Below the pieces are notes generated by a model. It saw only the letters and a list, made by a program, of their open reading frames with translations. It had not been told where the DNA came from and ran no database searches. Below, in pieces: positions 53,656-64,000 of a stretch of DNA of 64,000 nt; position 1 is the first letter of the stretch, and each line of letters opens with the position of its first letter. The translations under genes were made by a program, and so were the position numbers. Origin of the DNA: Clytia hemisphaerica. Lineage: Eukaryota; Cnidaria; Hydrozoa; Leptothecata; Clytiidae. The stretch spans positions 434,001-498,000 of the forward strand of contig CACVBU010000713.1 in the NCBI GenBank assembly GCA_902728285.1. The letters are read 5' to 3'.

Positions 53656-53877
53656 AACACACACGCTTTTTTTATAAGAACTAGTGTTATTGTGGCTCAC
53701 GTTTGACTGTTCCTATTTTTCATGTTTAAGTTTTAATAGGCTTATTTAATTTACTTATTTGGATTTTTTAGCCTTTCCTAGAATCTGAGGCTATGATTAT
53801 TATTCTTAATTTATTTTTAGGTTTTCTCTTAAATTGAGCCTCCTGTTCTTATAAAATTGTTCTTATCGTGTTCGTAT
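53656..53877. mobile_element. Foldback element D (degenerate)
   Basis: Left end CACACACGCTTTTTTTATAA is clear. The right end, reverse-complemented, reads ACACGATAAGAAC without the T run. The interior has AGGCTTA and GAGGCTA blocks as in A-C. It sits just upstream of the minus-strand receptor gene. Confidence 0.5.
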
Positions 53878-55894
53878 CAGAGAAGAAGTGTAGGATTCTA
53901 ACTGCTATTGAAATCACTTCCGAAACGCTATTCCTTGTATCGAGCCATGCAGGAAAGAATTAACAATAGATGTTAGAATCAAGCATTTTTGAAAATAGTA
54001 TAGTTGATGTAATTAACTTCCAATTTCGAAATGGATGTAGCCAATTATTGAGCATAAATCATAGAGGTTTTCATAATCAATAATGTTTACTGAAACTTAC
54101 CTCAGGACGTCCTACACTGTATCGAATGTGATATTGTGAGAATCCAAGTCACAAATGAAAGTCAATTATGAAAGGGAAATAATTGTCGTTATGAAGTTTA
54201 GTAACATATTCTGCCGAGACCAAAGATTTATCGAATTACATTCGATATATTGCTCCAAACTATTTCTGGCTGGCATCAAGTTAACACAAATTAATTGGCG
54301 ATAACTTGTTGCAGTAAGAAACCATACCTCCAGTAAAACGAAACATATATACTGTCTCACAACCCCAATGGAGCATTTTCCCAAAGCGAGGATTAAAACT
54401 TTTTAGGGATGGTTTTGAAGTGCATTTTTTAGCATTAAATTTCGAAGAGGGGCATGAAATCAAATTCATTATACCAGTTGAGCTGAAATTGTAGGATATT
54501 TCCCCACCGTGGACAAAATTTTAGCTAAATTTTCTAGTGGGGCGGGGTCCCACTGGGTTTGTGACACAGGGGTGTGTTGGAACTTATGTTTCTACAGCAT
54601 CTTGCTAAAAAATAACCACAGACCTGGTCTTCTTTACTCGAGCTAACTGACCGACAGGGCTTAGTACATTCTGATTATGATTACGAAGTCTATGGAAATA
54701 TATACATGGAAATAGAGCATGGCTATCATGGGCGTTTGAAACGAGGGGCACTTTTTGTACCTTCGTACGGGACCCATGAGAAAGCTTACAATTTCGGAAG
54801 AATTTGAATTTATTATTAGGAAATGTTACAATTTTAAATCCTTTTCTAGATGGACTAGAGCGTAATTCGATTTTTGTAACTATGGGAAATTGATAACTAA
54901 ACTAGGGGAATTCCTTGGTACGTTTTTATATAAACATATTATTTTACCTATTCATAGCCCTGTACAGTATTTAGAATACCCCTATACGTCATCATAGTAT
55001 AGAGTACGTATTTAGCATCGAAACCGGTGGTAAGATCAAGGAAATTACCGCTTTGGCAATCTTACTCATCATCCGCTAATGGGATCATGATCACTCTCTC
55101 AACTTATATAAAATCAAAAAAAGAGAAGGGCACATTAACCACACTTTGAAAAATGTAAATTACAGATGAAAGACTCGACGATGGAGTGCACACGAGCCTT
55201 TATTTGAGATTGATATAGAGGTAAAACGCTCTCCCGCAGTGATCTAAATGAAGCTTAACGTCATTAAGTACGTCTTGACGCGAGAGAAGTAAGGAAAGTA
55301 ATTTGAGAAACTCTTGACGTTCGACATTTTGAATATTTTTTAAGTTGTGGTCAAAAGTCTCCATAGCAACGGTAGACAATTGATGTCACTCTAATTAGAG
55401 TTTAAGAAAATTGTTGTTTTTAGCAAAGAGATATAATCGGTTTTACCCTCTTTTATGGAGAACCTAAACTATCATTTTCAAAGGTAGCTCGAATATGTTC
55501 ACAACCATCCCTGTATCACTAAGAAGGGGTCGGAGAATGAGAAAATTGGTCATTTTTATCTGGAGTCGACGCTCTCTATTTCGACATTCTACTATTCGAT
55601 ACACTTCATTATTTGTCAATATTGAAAGTCATTCGATATCTCACGCTTTTTTTACGACACGAAAAATCTATTAGAAAAAAAGGATAGAAAAAAAACTTTG
55701 GAAAAAGAAAAATGTTCAGAAATTGATTTAAAGTCCGATCTAAGAAAATTATGAGTAGAAAAAAAAAGTAAGCAGTTTTAAATATGCCTCTCTTTTTGGT
55801 TTGGATTTCAATTATGATTACAATTCTTTTCTTTTTGTACGTGATGGAATTTAATACAAAGTAAAGATAAAGTTGATAACAAACACAGAGAAAT
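53878..55894. other. Intergenic, no gene recognised
   Basis: AT-rich sequence upstream of the receptor gene. It contains a MITE right end at about 54500-54578 and a GACGCTCTCT-type repeat at about 55560-55640. The short minus frames near 54166-54469 have no recognisable content. Confidence 0.55.
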
Positions 55895-55902
55895 GATAAA
55901 TC

Positions 55903-58900
55903 TAGTCTAGCAAGCTAGACGACTAATTTATACATAGTAGAAATAAAGCAAAAAAGTAATGAATAAGAAATTTTACTAGTGTCAATATTGCAATTATAAT
56001 TTTTTCCTTCTCAAAATAATTGGTAGATTCGCTGGATTGTAGGATTGGGATTCAAGGATTCGGATTCGGATTCAGGATTCGTAAAAAGCTTTGTAAAAAA
56101 AAATTGAAAAAAGATATTGACTTCAAACCAAAAGATCTTAAAAGATTACATAACATAGAGCAGTTCTTGACAAAAATTGATGTAAAAATGGGCGTGGCTT
56201 GACGCTAATTAGGGAAATTCCCCTTTTTAGATTCAATTTCCAGCCCATTGCATACTTTGGCTAGTTCTCAGTCCCCTTCCTTGTATTTGGATCAATTTCT
56301 AAACACCTGTCTTATGACCAGAATGTAACGTGGACAAAATTTATTGACAACAAAGGCGTGGCCTCGATGCTAATTAGGGAATTCCCCTATTAGGATCAAA
56401 CACGAAAATTGCAAAGTTTTTGGCTAGTTCTCATTCCCTCGTTGAATTTGGATCAATTTCTAAACACCTGATCTTATGACCAGACATGTCAATGATTAAT
56501 TGTGGACAAAATTTATTGATAAAAAGGGCGTGGCCTCGATGCTAATTAGGGAAATTCCCTTATTTTGGACTCAAAACACGAAAATTGCAAAGTTTGGCAA
56601 AGTTTGGCTAGTTCTCAGTCCCTTCCTTGTATTTGGATCAATTTCTAAACACCTGATCTTATGACCGGAAATGTCAATGATTAATCGTGGACAAAATTTA
56701 TTGACAACAAGGGCGTGGCCTCGATGCTAATTAGGGAATTCCCCTATTTAGGATTCAAAACACGAAAATTGCAAAGTTTGGCTAGTTCTCAGTTCCCTCG
56801 TTGAATGTGGATCAATTTTAAACACTGATCTTAAGACGGACATGTCAATGATTAATTGTGGACAAAATTTATTGATAAAAAGGGCGTGGCCTCGATGCTT
56901 TAGGGAAATTCCCTTATTTTGGACTAAAAACACGAAAATTGCAAAGTTTTGGCAAAGTTTGGCTATTCATCCCTTCCTTGTATTTGGATCAATTTCTAAA
57001 AAACCTGATCTTATGACCGGAAATGTCAATGATTAATCGTGGACAAAATTTATTGACAACAAGGGCGTGGCCTCGATGCTAATTAGGGAAATTCCCCTAT
57101 TTAGGATTCAAAACACGAAAATTGCAAAGTTTGGCTAGTTCTCAGTTCCCTCGTTGAATTTGGATCAATTTCTAAACACCTGATCTTATGACCGGACATG
57201 TCAATGATAATTTGTGGACAAAATTTATTGATAAAATGGGTTGGAATTTAACAATGTAAAGAAAAATAGAAAGGAAAAGAGGCTTGTTTTTTTCATGTTT
57301 ATTTTTTCAAGTTTAGTTATTCAATCCTTGAAGAGGTTTTTCATGAATCTCAATGAATGCCACGCCCTTTTTATCAATAAATTTTGTCCACAATTAATCA
57401 TTGACATGTCCGGTCATAAGATCAGGTTTTTAGAAATTGATCCAAATTCAACGAGGGAACTGAGAACTAGCCAAACTTTGCAATTTTCGTGTTTTGAATC
57501 CTAAATAGGGGAATTTCCCTAATTAGCATCGAGGCCACGCCCTTGTTGTCAATAAATTTTGTCCACGATTAATCATTGACATTTCCGGTCATAAGATCAG
57601 GTGTTTAGAAATTGATCCAAATACAAGGAAGGGACTGAGAACTAGCCAAACTTTGCCAAACTTTGCAATTTTCGTGTTTTTAGTCCAAAATAAGGGAATT
57701 TCCCTAATTAGCATCGAGGCCACGCCCTTTTTATCAATAAATTTTGTCCACAATTAATCATTGACATGTCCGGTCATAAGATCAGGTGTTTAGAAATTGA
57801 TCCAAATTCAACGAGGGAACTGAGAACTAGCCAAACTTTGCAATTTTCGTGTTTTGAATCCTAAATAGGGGAATTTCCCTAATTAGCATCGAGGCCACGC
57901 CCTTGTTGTCAATAAATTTTGTCCACGATTAATCATTGACATTTCCAGTCATAAGATCAGGTGTTTAGAAATTGATCCAAATACAACGAAGGGACTGAGA
58001 ACTAGCCAAACTTTGCCAAACTTTGCAATTTTCGTGTTTTGAGTCCAAAATAAGGAATTTCCCTGAATTAGCATCGAGGCCACGCCCTTTTTATCAATAA
58101 ATTTTGTCCACAATTAATCATTGACATGTCCGGTCATAAGATCAGGTGTTTAGAAATTGATTCAAATTCAACGAGGGAACTGAGAACTAGCCAAACTTTG
58201 CAATTTTCGTGTTTTGAATCCTAAATAGGGGAATTTCCCTAATTAGCATCGAGGCCACGCCCTTGTTGTCAATAAATTTTGTCCACGATTAATCATTGAC
58301 ATTTCCGGTCATAAGATCAGGTGTTTAGAAATTGATCCAAATACAAGGAAGGGACTGAGAACTAGCCAAACTTTGCCAAACTTTGCAATTTTCGTGTTTT
58401 GAGTCCAAAATAAGGGAATTTCCCTAATTAGCATCGAGGCCACGCCCTTTTTATCAATAAATTTTGTCCACAATTAATCATTGACATGTCCGGTCATAAG
58501 ATCAGGTGTTTGGAAATTGATCCAAATTCAACGAGGGAACTGAGAACTAGCCAAACTTTGCAATTTTCGTGTTTTGAATCCTAAATAGGGGAATTTCCCT
58601 AATTAGCATCGAGGCCACGCCCTTGTTGTTAATAAATTTTGTCCACGATTAATCATTGACATTTCCGGTCATAAGATCAGGTGTTTAGAAATTGATCCAA
58701 ATACAACGAAGGGACTGAGAACTAGCCAAACTTTGCCAAACTTTGCAATTTTCGTGTTTTGAGTCCAAAATAAGGGAATTTCCCTAATTAGCATCGAGGC
58801 CACGCCCTTTTTATCAATAAATTTTGTCCACAATTAATCATTGACATGTCCGGTCATAAGATCAGGTGTTTAGAAATTGATCCAAATTCAACGAGGGAAC

Positions 58901-60294
58901 TGAGAACTAGCCAAACTTTGCAATTTTCGTGTTTTGAATCCTAAATAGGGGAATTTCCCTAATTAGCATCGAGGCCACGCCCTTGTTGTCAATAAATTTT
59001 GTCCACGATTAATCATTGACATTTCCGGTCATAAGATCAGGTGTTTTGATCCAAATACAAGGAAGGGACTGAGAACTAGCCAAACTTTGCCAAACTTTGC
59101 AATTTTCGTGTTTTGAGTCCAAAATAAGGGAATTTCCCTAATTAGCATCGAGGCCACGCCCTTTTTATCAATAAATTTTGTCCACAATTAATCATATACA
59201 TGTCCGGTCATAAGATCAGGTGTTTAGAATTGATCCAAATTCAACGAGGGAACTAGAACTAGCCAAACTTTGCAATTTTTCGTGTTTTGAATCCTAAATA
59301 GGGGAATTTCCCTAATTAGCATCGAGGCACGCCTTTGTTGTCAAATTTTTGTCCACGATTAACATTGACATTTCCGGTCATAAGATCAGGTGTTTAGAAA
59401 TTGATCCAAATACAAGGAAGGGACTGAGAACTAGCCAAACTTTGCCAAACTTTGCAATTTTCGTGTTTTGAGTCCAAAATAAGGGAATTTCCCTAATTAG
59501 CATCGAGGCCACGCCCTTTTTATCAATAAATTTTGTCCACAATTAATCATTGACATGTCTGGTCATAAGATCAGGTGTTTAGAAATTGATCCAAATTCAA
59601 CGAGGGAACTGAGAACTAGCCAAACTTTGCAATTTTCGTGTTTTGAATCCTAAATAGGGGAATTTCCCTAATTAGCATCGAGGCCACGCCTTTGTTGTCA
59701 ATAAATTTTGTCCACGATTAATCATTAACATTTCTGGTCATAAGATCAGGTGTTTAGAAATTGATCCAAATACAAGGAAGGGACTGAGAACTAGCCAAAG
59801 TATGCAATGGGCTGGAAATTTGAATCCTAAAAAGGGGAATTTCCCTAATTAGCGTCAAGGCCACGCCCATTTTTACATCAATTTTTGTCAAGAACTGCTC
59901 TATGTTATGTAATCTTTTAAGATCTTTTGGTTTGAAGTCAATATCTTTTTTCAATTTTTTTTTACAAAGCTTTTTACGAATCCTGAATCCGAATCCGAAT
60001 CCTTGAATCCCAATCCTACAATCCAGCGAATCTACCAAAATAATTCTTGAGAAAAAAGAATATGTGTGGATTTGTGTATTGAAAGTTTTTCATTTGAGTT
60101 GATTTCGTTTTGAGTGTTTGTTGTTGCTTGATAAATTGTTTTCTCGCTACGCAAGTTTCTGCGTAGCTAGCCCCTGTATCTATAAGGCTGGAACACCGGA
60201 TTCTTCCAGTCGTTTATACAAACTAAATCCCGTATTATTATTATTAGTATTGGTATTATTAGTATTACACGCATTATAAACGACTCCAGTCTAT
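55903..60294. mobile_element. hAT-like MITE copy 2, interrupted by the foldback element
   Basis: Begins TAGTCTAGCAAGCTAGAC and ends CGACTCCAGTCTAT like 28893-29295, with GATAAATC duplicated at 55895-55902 and 60295-60302. Without the 4-kb insertion at 56022-60036 and its duplicated 9 bases, the copy would be 368 bp and collinear with the intact one. Confidence 0.88.
56022..60036. mobile_element. 4.0-kb foldback element with opposed satellite arrays, 9-bp target duplication
   Basis: Flanked by AAAATAATT at 56013-56021 and 60037-60045. Ends GGTAGATTCGCTGG on both strands, with near-identical terminal arms of about 270 bp that include GGATTC repeats. Inside are about 6 monomers in one orientation (to 57238), a unique centre (about 57240-57358), and about 15 monomers in the other. 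Monomers of about 175 and 185 bp alternate, making a dimer of about 360 bp; the longer type has a doubled CAAAGTTTGG. No transposase. The identical 60-residue frames at the two ends are one palindromic sequence, not two genes. The 9-bp duplication suggests a Mutator-like mover. Confidence 0.92.
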
Positions 60295-60302
60295 GATAAA
60301 TC

Positions 60303-61547
60303 AAATACCAGCCGTCGGTATAGCCTTCTTGCAAACATTAACAAAGAAATCTTTGAAACAAAGGAAGTATATAACTTGAGACATGAAGATTTGACAATTA
60401 TTATGTAGGGTTTTTCCTGGCCGCTATTCATCTCTAGGCATTAAAAATAAAAGAAGCATTTGAGTCAAAGTTAGAAGTTTTCGGGTTAGAGGCATTTAGT
60501 CGAACCTACTGAGCTACTAGAGTTTATCTATCCCTTATGATCAGGGTTTTTTGAAAGTTGTACCCTCAAGACCGCTACCTTCTATCATATGCTTCTCTTT
60601 AGGCTTTAAATACCAGATGGAGTTTTTGGATTGCATATTTTTGTGCAAAAGCATTCTTGAAGAAATATTTTTTCCCGTAAGGCACTAAGCTTTCGGACCT
60701 TATTGTTTGGCCATTTTAGTTCTCACTATTTTCTTTCCAACGATTCAAACCAGATGGCGAAGATCTAGCCCAGCACACATTTCATAACAAAAGTAAAAAA
60801 TTTTCATTTTGAGATATTACTTAATGTAAGGTTTTGTATATTGCATCAAAAATAAAATACCATCATATCAAAATTGGACAAAAATATTCTTATCCCTCAA
60901 CGTATGAAAAATATTTCTTTTTTTAGAAAAAAACTACAAAACTATCAAAAAAGATATTTCTTACAGAAAACATTATAGGAGAAATGTTTGAGAAAATATG
61001 AAGCATTTGGGATATTGAAAACAAAAACCCGCAAGCTGGTACAGAACGTTGTTACAATGTTCAACTAACGTTTTATGGACGTTATGGACCTAATATAGAC
61101 GTTGAAACAACGTTAAGTTCCAGCTGGAGATTGATTGAGCTTTTTGGAGGAGTGAAGCCCACAAAGTCTGTGATTCCATTACTGCAATGGCTTTTGTATT
61201 GTTAAGACTGTAGTAGCAAGGTAAAGGGTAGAGGAAAGGGTAAAAATTTAAGCGGCTATGTACAAAATAAAAGAACTGAAAATGGATTACTAGTATTTGA
61301 CAAGAAAATGTTTGGTTTTACAAAAAAATAAAGTTGTATACGATGCGGTTTCTGGTGAGATGAGTGAAATTTGGACTTGAAATTTGGATTTATAATGAAT
61401 AGTTCGATACAAAGTATTTTTCAAAACAGGATAGGCCACTCCTGTCGATCAATGATGGGGAACGATACGACCACACCAAACAAAAAACTGAGAACTGAAA
61501 ATGAAATTATTCTATTTACAACAAGTTGGGAAAAAACGTAAAAATTG
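60303..61547. other. Intergenic, no feature recognised
   Basis: AT-rich sequence between the interrupted hAT-like element and the next inverted-repeat element. No ORF, tandem array or paired repeat was found by eye. Confidence 0.5.
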
Positions 61548-62771
61548 TATATGTGAGTGTTTTTTACACTTTTGGCAAAAACGTGACATTAAATTTTCTA
61601 AAAAACGGTTTTTCTTGAATATAATGAATTTGAACGAGCATTTTGGGATGAAATCTTCCAAAAAGGTGTAACGCACGAGCTTAGAACTTTTAGTTTTGGT
61701 CCCAGGAGCGAAGAAGGATCCAATATTCCAAAATATTAGATTTTAAGAATTTTGGAATTATGAGAGTTAGATGGCTCTTGAATTGATTCTGATGGTCTGA
61801 ACTTGTTACATGATCTCTATATTTTATGAAATAATGATGAAGAGCACTTTTGGATCCAAAATTCCATCCGAAAAACATCTCTGAACTTGAACAATTATAA
61901 AAGATGCATTTCATCGTTAAAATGGACTGATCACAATCTAAAACTAATCAAAAGTCACTTCCACTTAACTTTAAAACATTCTTAGATACCAAAAGGTGCG
62001 GTTTCGCGAGCGTTTTGGGATTAAAAATTTAATTTTAAAGTGGTGAAAGTACCCCAACCCACCCCAACCCCAACTTGTCTTAAAATGGAATTATTAATCC
62101 TTCGGGGCTCTATCTGAGCTTATTTTAGGTCATTAACGTACCGACATATCATGCATAACGTAAAGAATCAGTTCAGAGCATTGTAGGATATCTCATTCCA
62201 GACTAAGACGCTCATTTCGGATAAGGCAAAGTATGTTACTTTCAATGAAGGATTTGATAATCCTTAGATGCTCTATTCTAGTGGAAAATCTTATTTTCGT
62301 GTTCTTAAAAGCCCAAACCCTCCAAATAGTTTAATTTGAACGACTTAATATCAAATAAACATACTACAATCCTCAGTTTAAAAAGGCTTGAACTCAAAGA
62401 AAAATTAGGAATAAGTGGTCCCAAACTGCTCCCAGCTGGAAGATTTTTTATTTAGGAATAGAAAATACATAAATGCTCCATCATGCCAAATTTCAGTTCT
62501 AAAGCCCCATTAGATCAAAAGTTATTGCTCATGGAATCCATAATCCATTTTCATTGTGGAATCGTTTAATCCTAACGTGCTCCTAACTTTAAGAGGTTAC
62601 AAGTACTGGTTTAGTTTCTCTAGAAGGCTCGGGAAAAATGGAATGGAATCTTCAATCCTTTGCCGATCCCCCTGATATTATATTAAGAAAAGGTGCACTT
62701 TGTATTTATTTTAAAACCTGTTTAAAAAAACTTCACGTTTTTGCCAAAAGTGTAAAAAACACCGACATATA
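61548..62771. mobile_element. 1.2-kb element with about 40-bp TIRs
   Basis: Left end TATATGTGAGTGTTTTTTAC and right end, reverse-complemented, TATATGTCGGTGTTTTTTAC. Both continue ACTTTTGGCAAAAACGTGA. The interior is AT-rich with no significant ORF. It ends about 175 bases downstream of the third gene's stop codon. Confidence 0.85.
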
Positions 62772-62946
62772 AAAAATCTTTGCAATAACTTCTGTCGTGT
62801 ATTCAACCCATATTCAACCAATGGCAACGTTGCCTATCCCCGAAAATGTTATTGGTAATATGAATGGTTGAAACTCCTTTATGGGTTTTGAAAGGGAGAC
62901 CTCCCTCTTTACTAACTATTTACACTGTATTGTCCGCCTTCAAATT

Positions 62947-63431
62947 CTAACATGGGCCTTCCATAGGCCACATGCCACCGCTTGTCACCATCTGGTATCC
63001 ACCCATAGGTTGCATGGATGTGGTGACCAGTGGCATCTCATTATCCATATATTTGCTGTCAGCACACATCCCTCTAAAGGTGCTACTTCCTGCAGACATC
63101 AAACTCATGTAGTCCATTCCATTATTGAAAGCTTCTTCTGCTTGGTTTGATGCATACTGTTGATTCAAAGGTTGAAGCCCTTCATCGGTAGCAGGTGATG
63201 CCCTCATGGCAGCTGACATCTGCATCTGTTGGTAGTCTTGCATGGTAGCTGCTGATGGACTTTGTTTCATCAGTGATGGCATCATAGGTGGGATTCCACC
63301 ACCAGCACCAGCGTTGTTGTCGACATTGTTGACATTCTCATTTTGCTGTTGTAATGCTTCTTCCAATCCACGAAATGAGTAAGGAAAACGGCTAAGGTTT
63401 TCCACCTCCAAATCCATGCCGGTGTTTGTAC
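62947..63431 (-). CDS. Last exon of an unidentified Met/Gln/Ser/Asn-rich protein (partial gene)
   Basis: From an acceptor CTGTTTCAG the exon starts with two bases of a split codon and encodes about 161 residues to a stop at 62947. Content: TNTGMDLEVENLSRFPYSFR, a short helix GLEEALQQQNENVNN, an Ala/Gly patch, then Met/Gln/Ser-rich sequence (MPSLMKQSPSAATMQDYQQM). Such tails are common in transcriptional regulators, but no DNA-binding domain is in the window. Upstream exons lie beyond 64000. The call as a real exon rests on the acceptor, the non-repetitive protein and higher GC than the surroundings. Confidence 0.65.
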
Positions 63432-63752
63432 CTGAAACAGATTGAAAAGAGATGGTTAAAAAATTTCCTTCGTCGAACAGCGAGTGAGTTATCTGGTAGC
63501 AGCAGCTCATTGGGCTAGACAAACAGTATATTTTTTCTACAATTAAATCAATCATGTCAAAGAAGGTCTTTTGATGTTAAAGGATCCAGGAACTGAAGTA
63601 GAGAGAACGTTCTCAATCAAGCTACACAGAGATGGCAAAACACTTCAATGCATATAAAATCATATGAAATACGTTCCATTCTCGTTAAAGGATCCAGGAA
63701 CCTAACTAGAGAGAATGCTTTGAAGAATGAAAGAAAAACACTTTAACCTACA
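63432..63752 (-). other. Intron of the third gene
   Basis: No exon recognised. It contains a direct repeat, GTTAAAGGATCCAGGAAC-type, at about 63577 and 63685. Confidence 0.5.
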
Positions 63753-63756
63753 TTAA

Positions 63757-63988
63757 CCCTTTAAGTGCCACGGTCATTTTTTTCTAAGTTTTTTAAAGAA
63801 AATCGCTTTAAAGGCTTATATCTCCGGATCTAGAAGGAGTTAGAAGCTCGTTTTGCTTGGCCATAATCCCCAATCCGATTCCTACGAGTTAGACCAAAAA
63901 TGACAATTTCTACATCAAACTGGGCATGGAGGGCTTCGCCCTCCTACATAGCCTATGTCTGATATATACGACATTGGCACTTAAAGGG
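63757..63988. mobile_element. piggyBac-like MITE flanked by TTAA
   Basis: Ends CCCTTTAAGTGCCA on both strands, with TTAA at 63753-63756 and 63989-63992. TTAA duplications and a CCCTTT start are typical of piggyBac-related MITEs. 232 bp, non-coding. Confidence 0.82.
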
Positions 63989-64000
63989 TTAAGAAGAATG

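Noticed and set aside
56020..56202. A protein gene present twice (also 59754-60038, minus)
   Set aside because: The identical frames are the two arms of one palindrome. They have no ATG start, and the composition follows GGATTC repeats.
1..64000. Bacterial-type features: operons, Shine-Dalgarno sites, CRISPR arrays, riboswitches
   Set aside because: The sequence is intron-rich animal DNA. The tandem repeats lack the regular repeat-and-unique-spacer pattern of CRISPR arrays.

Overview
The window is animal nuclear DNA. It is AT-rich, the genes have many GT-AG introns, and the introns and spacers are full of short inverted-repeat transposons. The genes are metazoan: a complete PIKfyve lipid kinase, and a signal-peptide/Thr-rich/TSP1-like/SEA-like/EGF/transmembrane receptor. 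The species cannot be fixed from sequence alone. An early-branching invertebrate such as a cnidarian or sponge is a reasonable guess, not a finding.

Plus strand, 691-38339: one gene of 52 coding exons. It encodes a 2,756-residue orthologue of the phosphatidylinositol 3-phosphate 5-kinase PIKfyve/Fab1. All splice phases join without a break from an ATG at 691 to a TAA at 38337. The order is FYVE finger, DEP domain, GroEL/TCP-1-like domain, Cys/His-rich region, a long low-complexity linker, and a C-terminal PIP-kinase domain with its catalytic motifs. Its introns hold a minisatellite, a TTCG microsatellite, LINE and SINE remnants, many small inverted-repeat elements, an antisense intronless ORF (30742-31290) and a truncated copy of a kinase exon (37199-37231).

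Minus strand, 53410-39534: a second gene, convergent with the first, about 1.2 kb from it tail to tail. Seven exons give a single-pass membrane protein of about 1,010 residues: signal peptide, two novel extracellular exons, a Thr/Pro (mucin-like) tract that changes reading frame to Asn/His/Tyr-rich, a degenerate thrombospondin repeat, a SEA-like domain with a GSLII self-cleavage-type motif, one EGF repeat, a transmembrane helix, and a tail with repeated YDA tyrosine motifs. Its 8.1-kb first intron contains a LINE relic split by a 705-bp transposon, two tandem-repeat arrays and a 1-kb hAT-like element.

53411-62946 is intergenic. It is dominated by a 4,015-bp foldback element (56022-60036) built of about 21 monomers in two opposed arrays. 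That element is inserted, with a 9-bp target duplication, inside a hAT-like element that has its own 8-bp duplication. A 1.2-kb inverted-repeat element follows (61548-62771). 62947-63431 minus is the last coding exon of a third gene that runs off the right edge, and a TTAA-flanked piggyBac-like MITE closes the window.

I found no classic new defence or metabolic system. The most unusual material is the nested foldback structure, a family of foldback elements whose internal motif differs from copy to copy, the frame-switched mucin tract, and the antisense nested ORF. All coordinates come from reading the sequence by eye; no alignment or database search was run.
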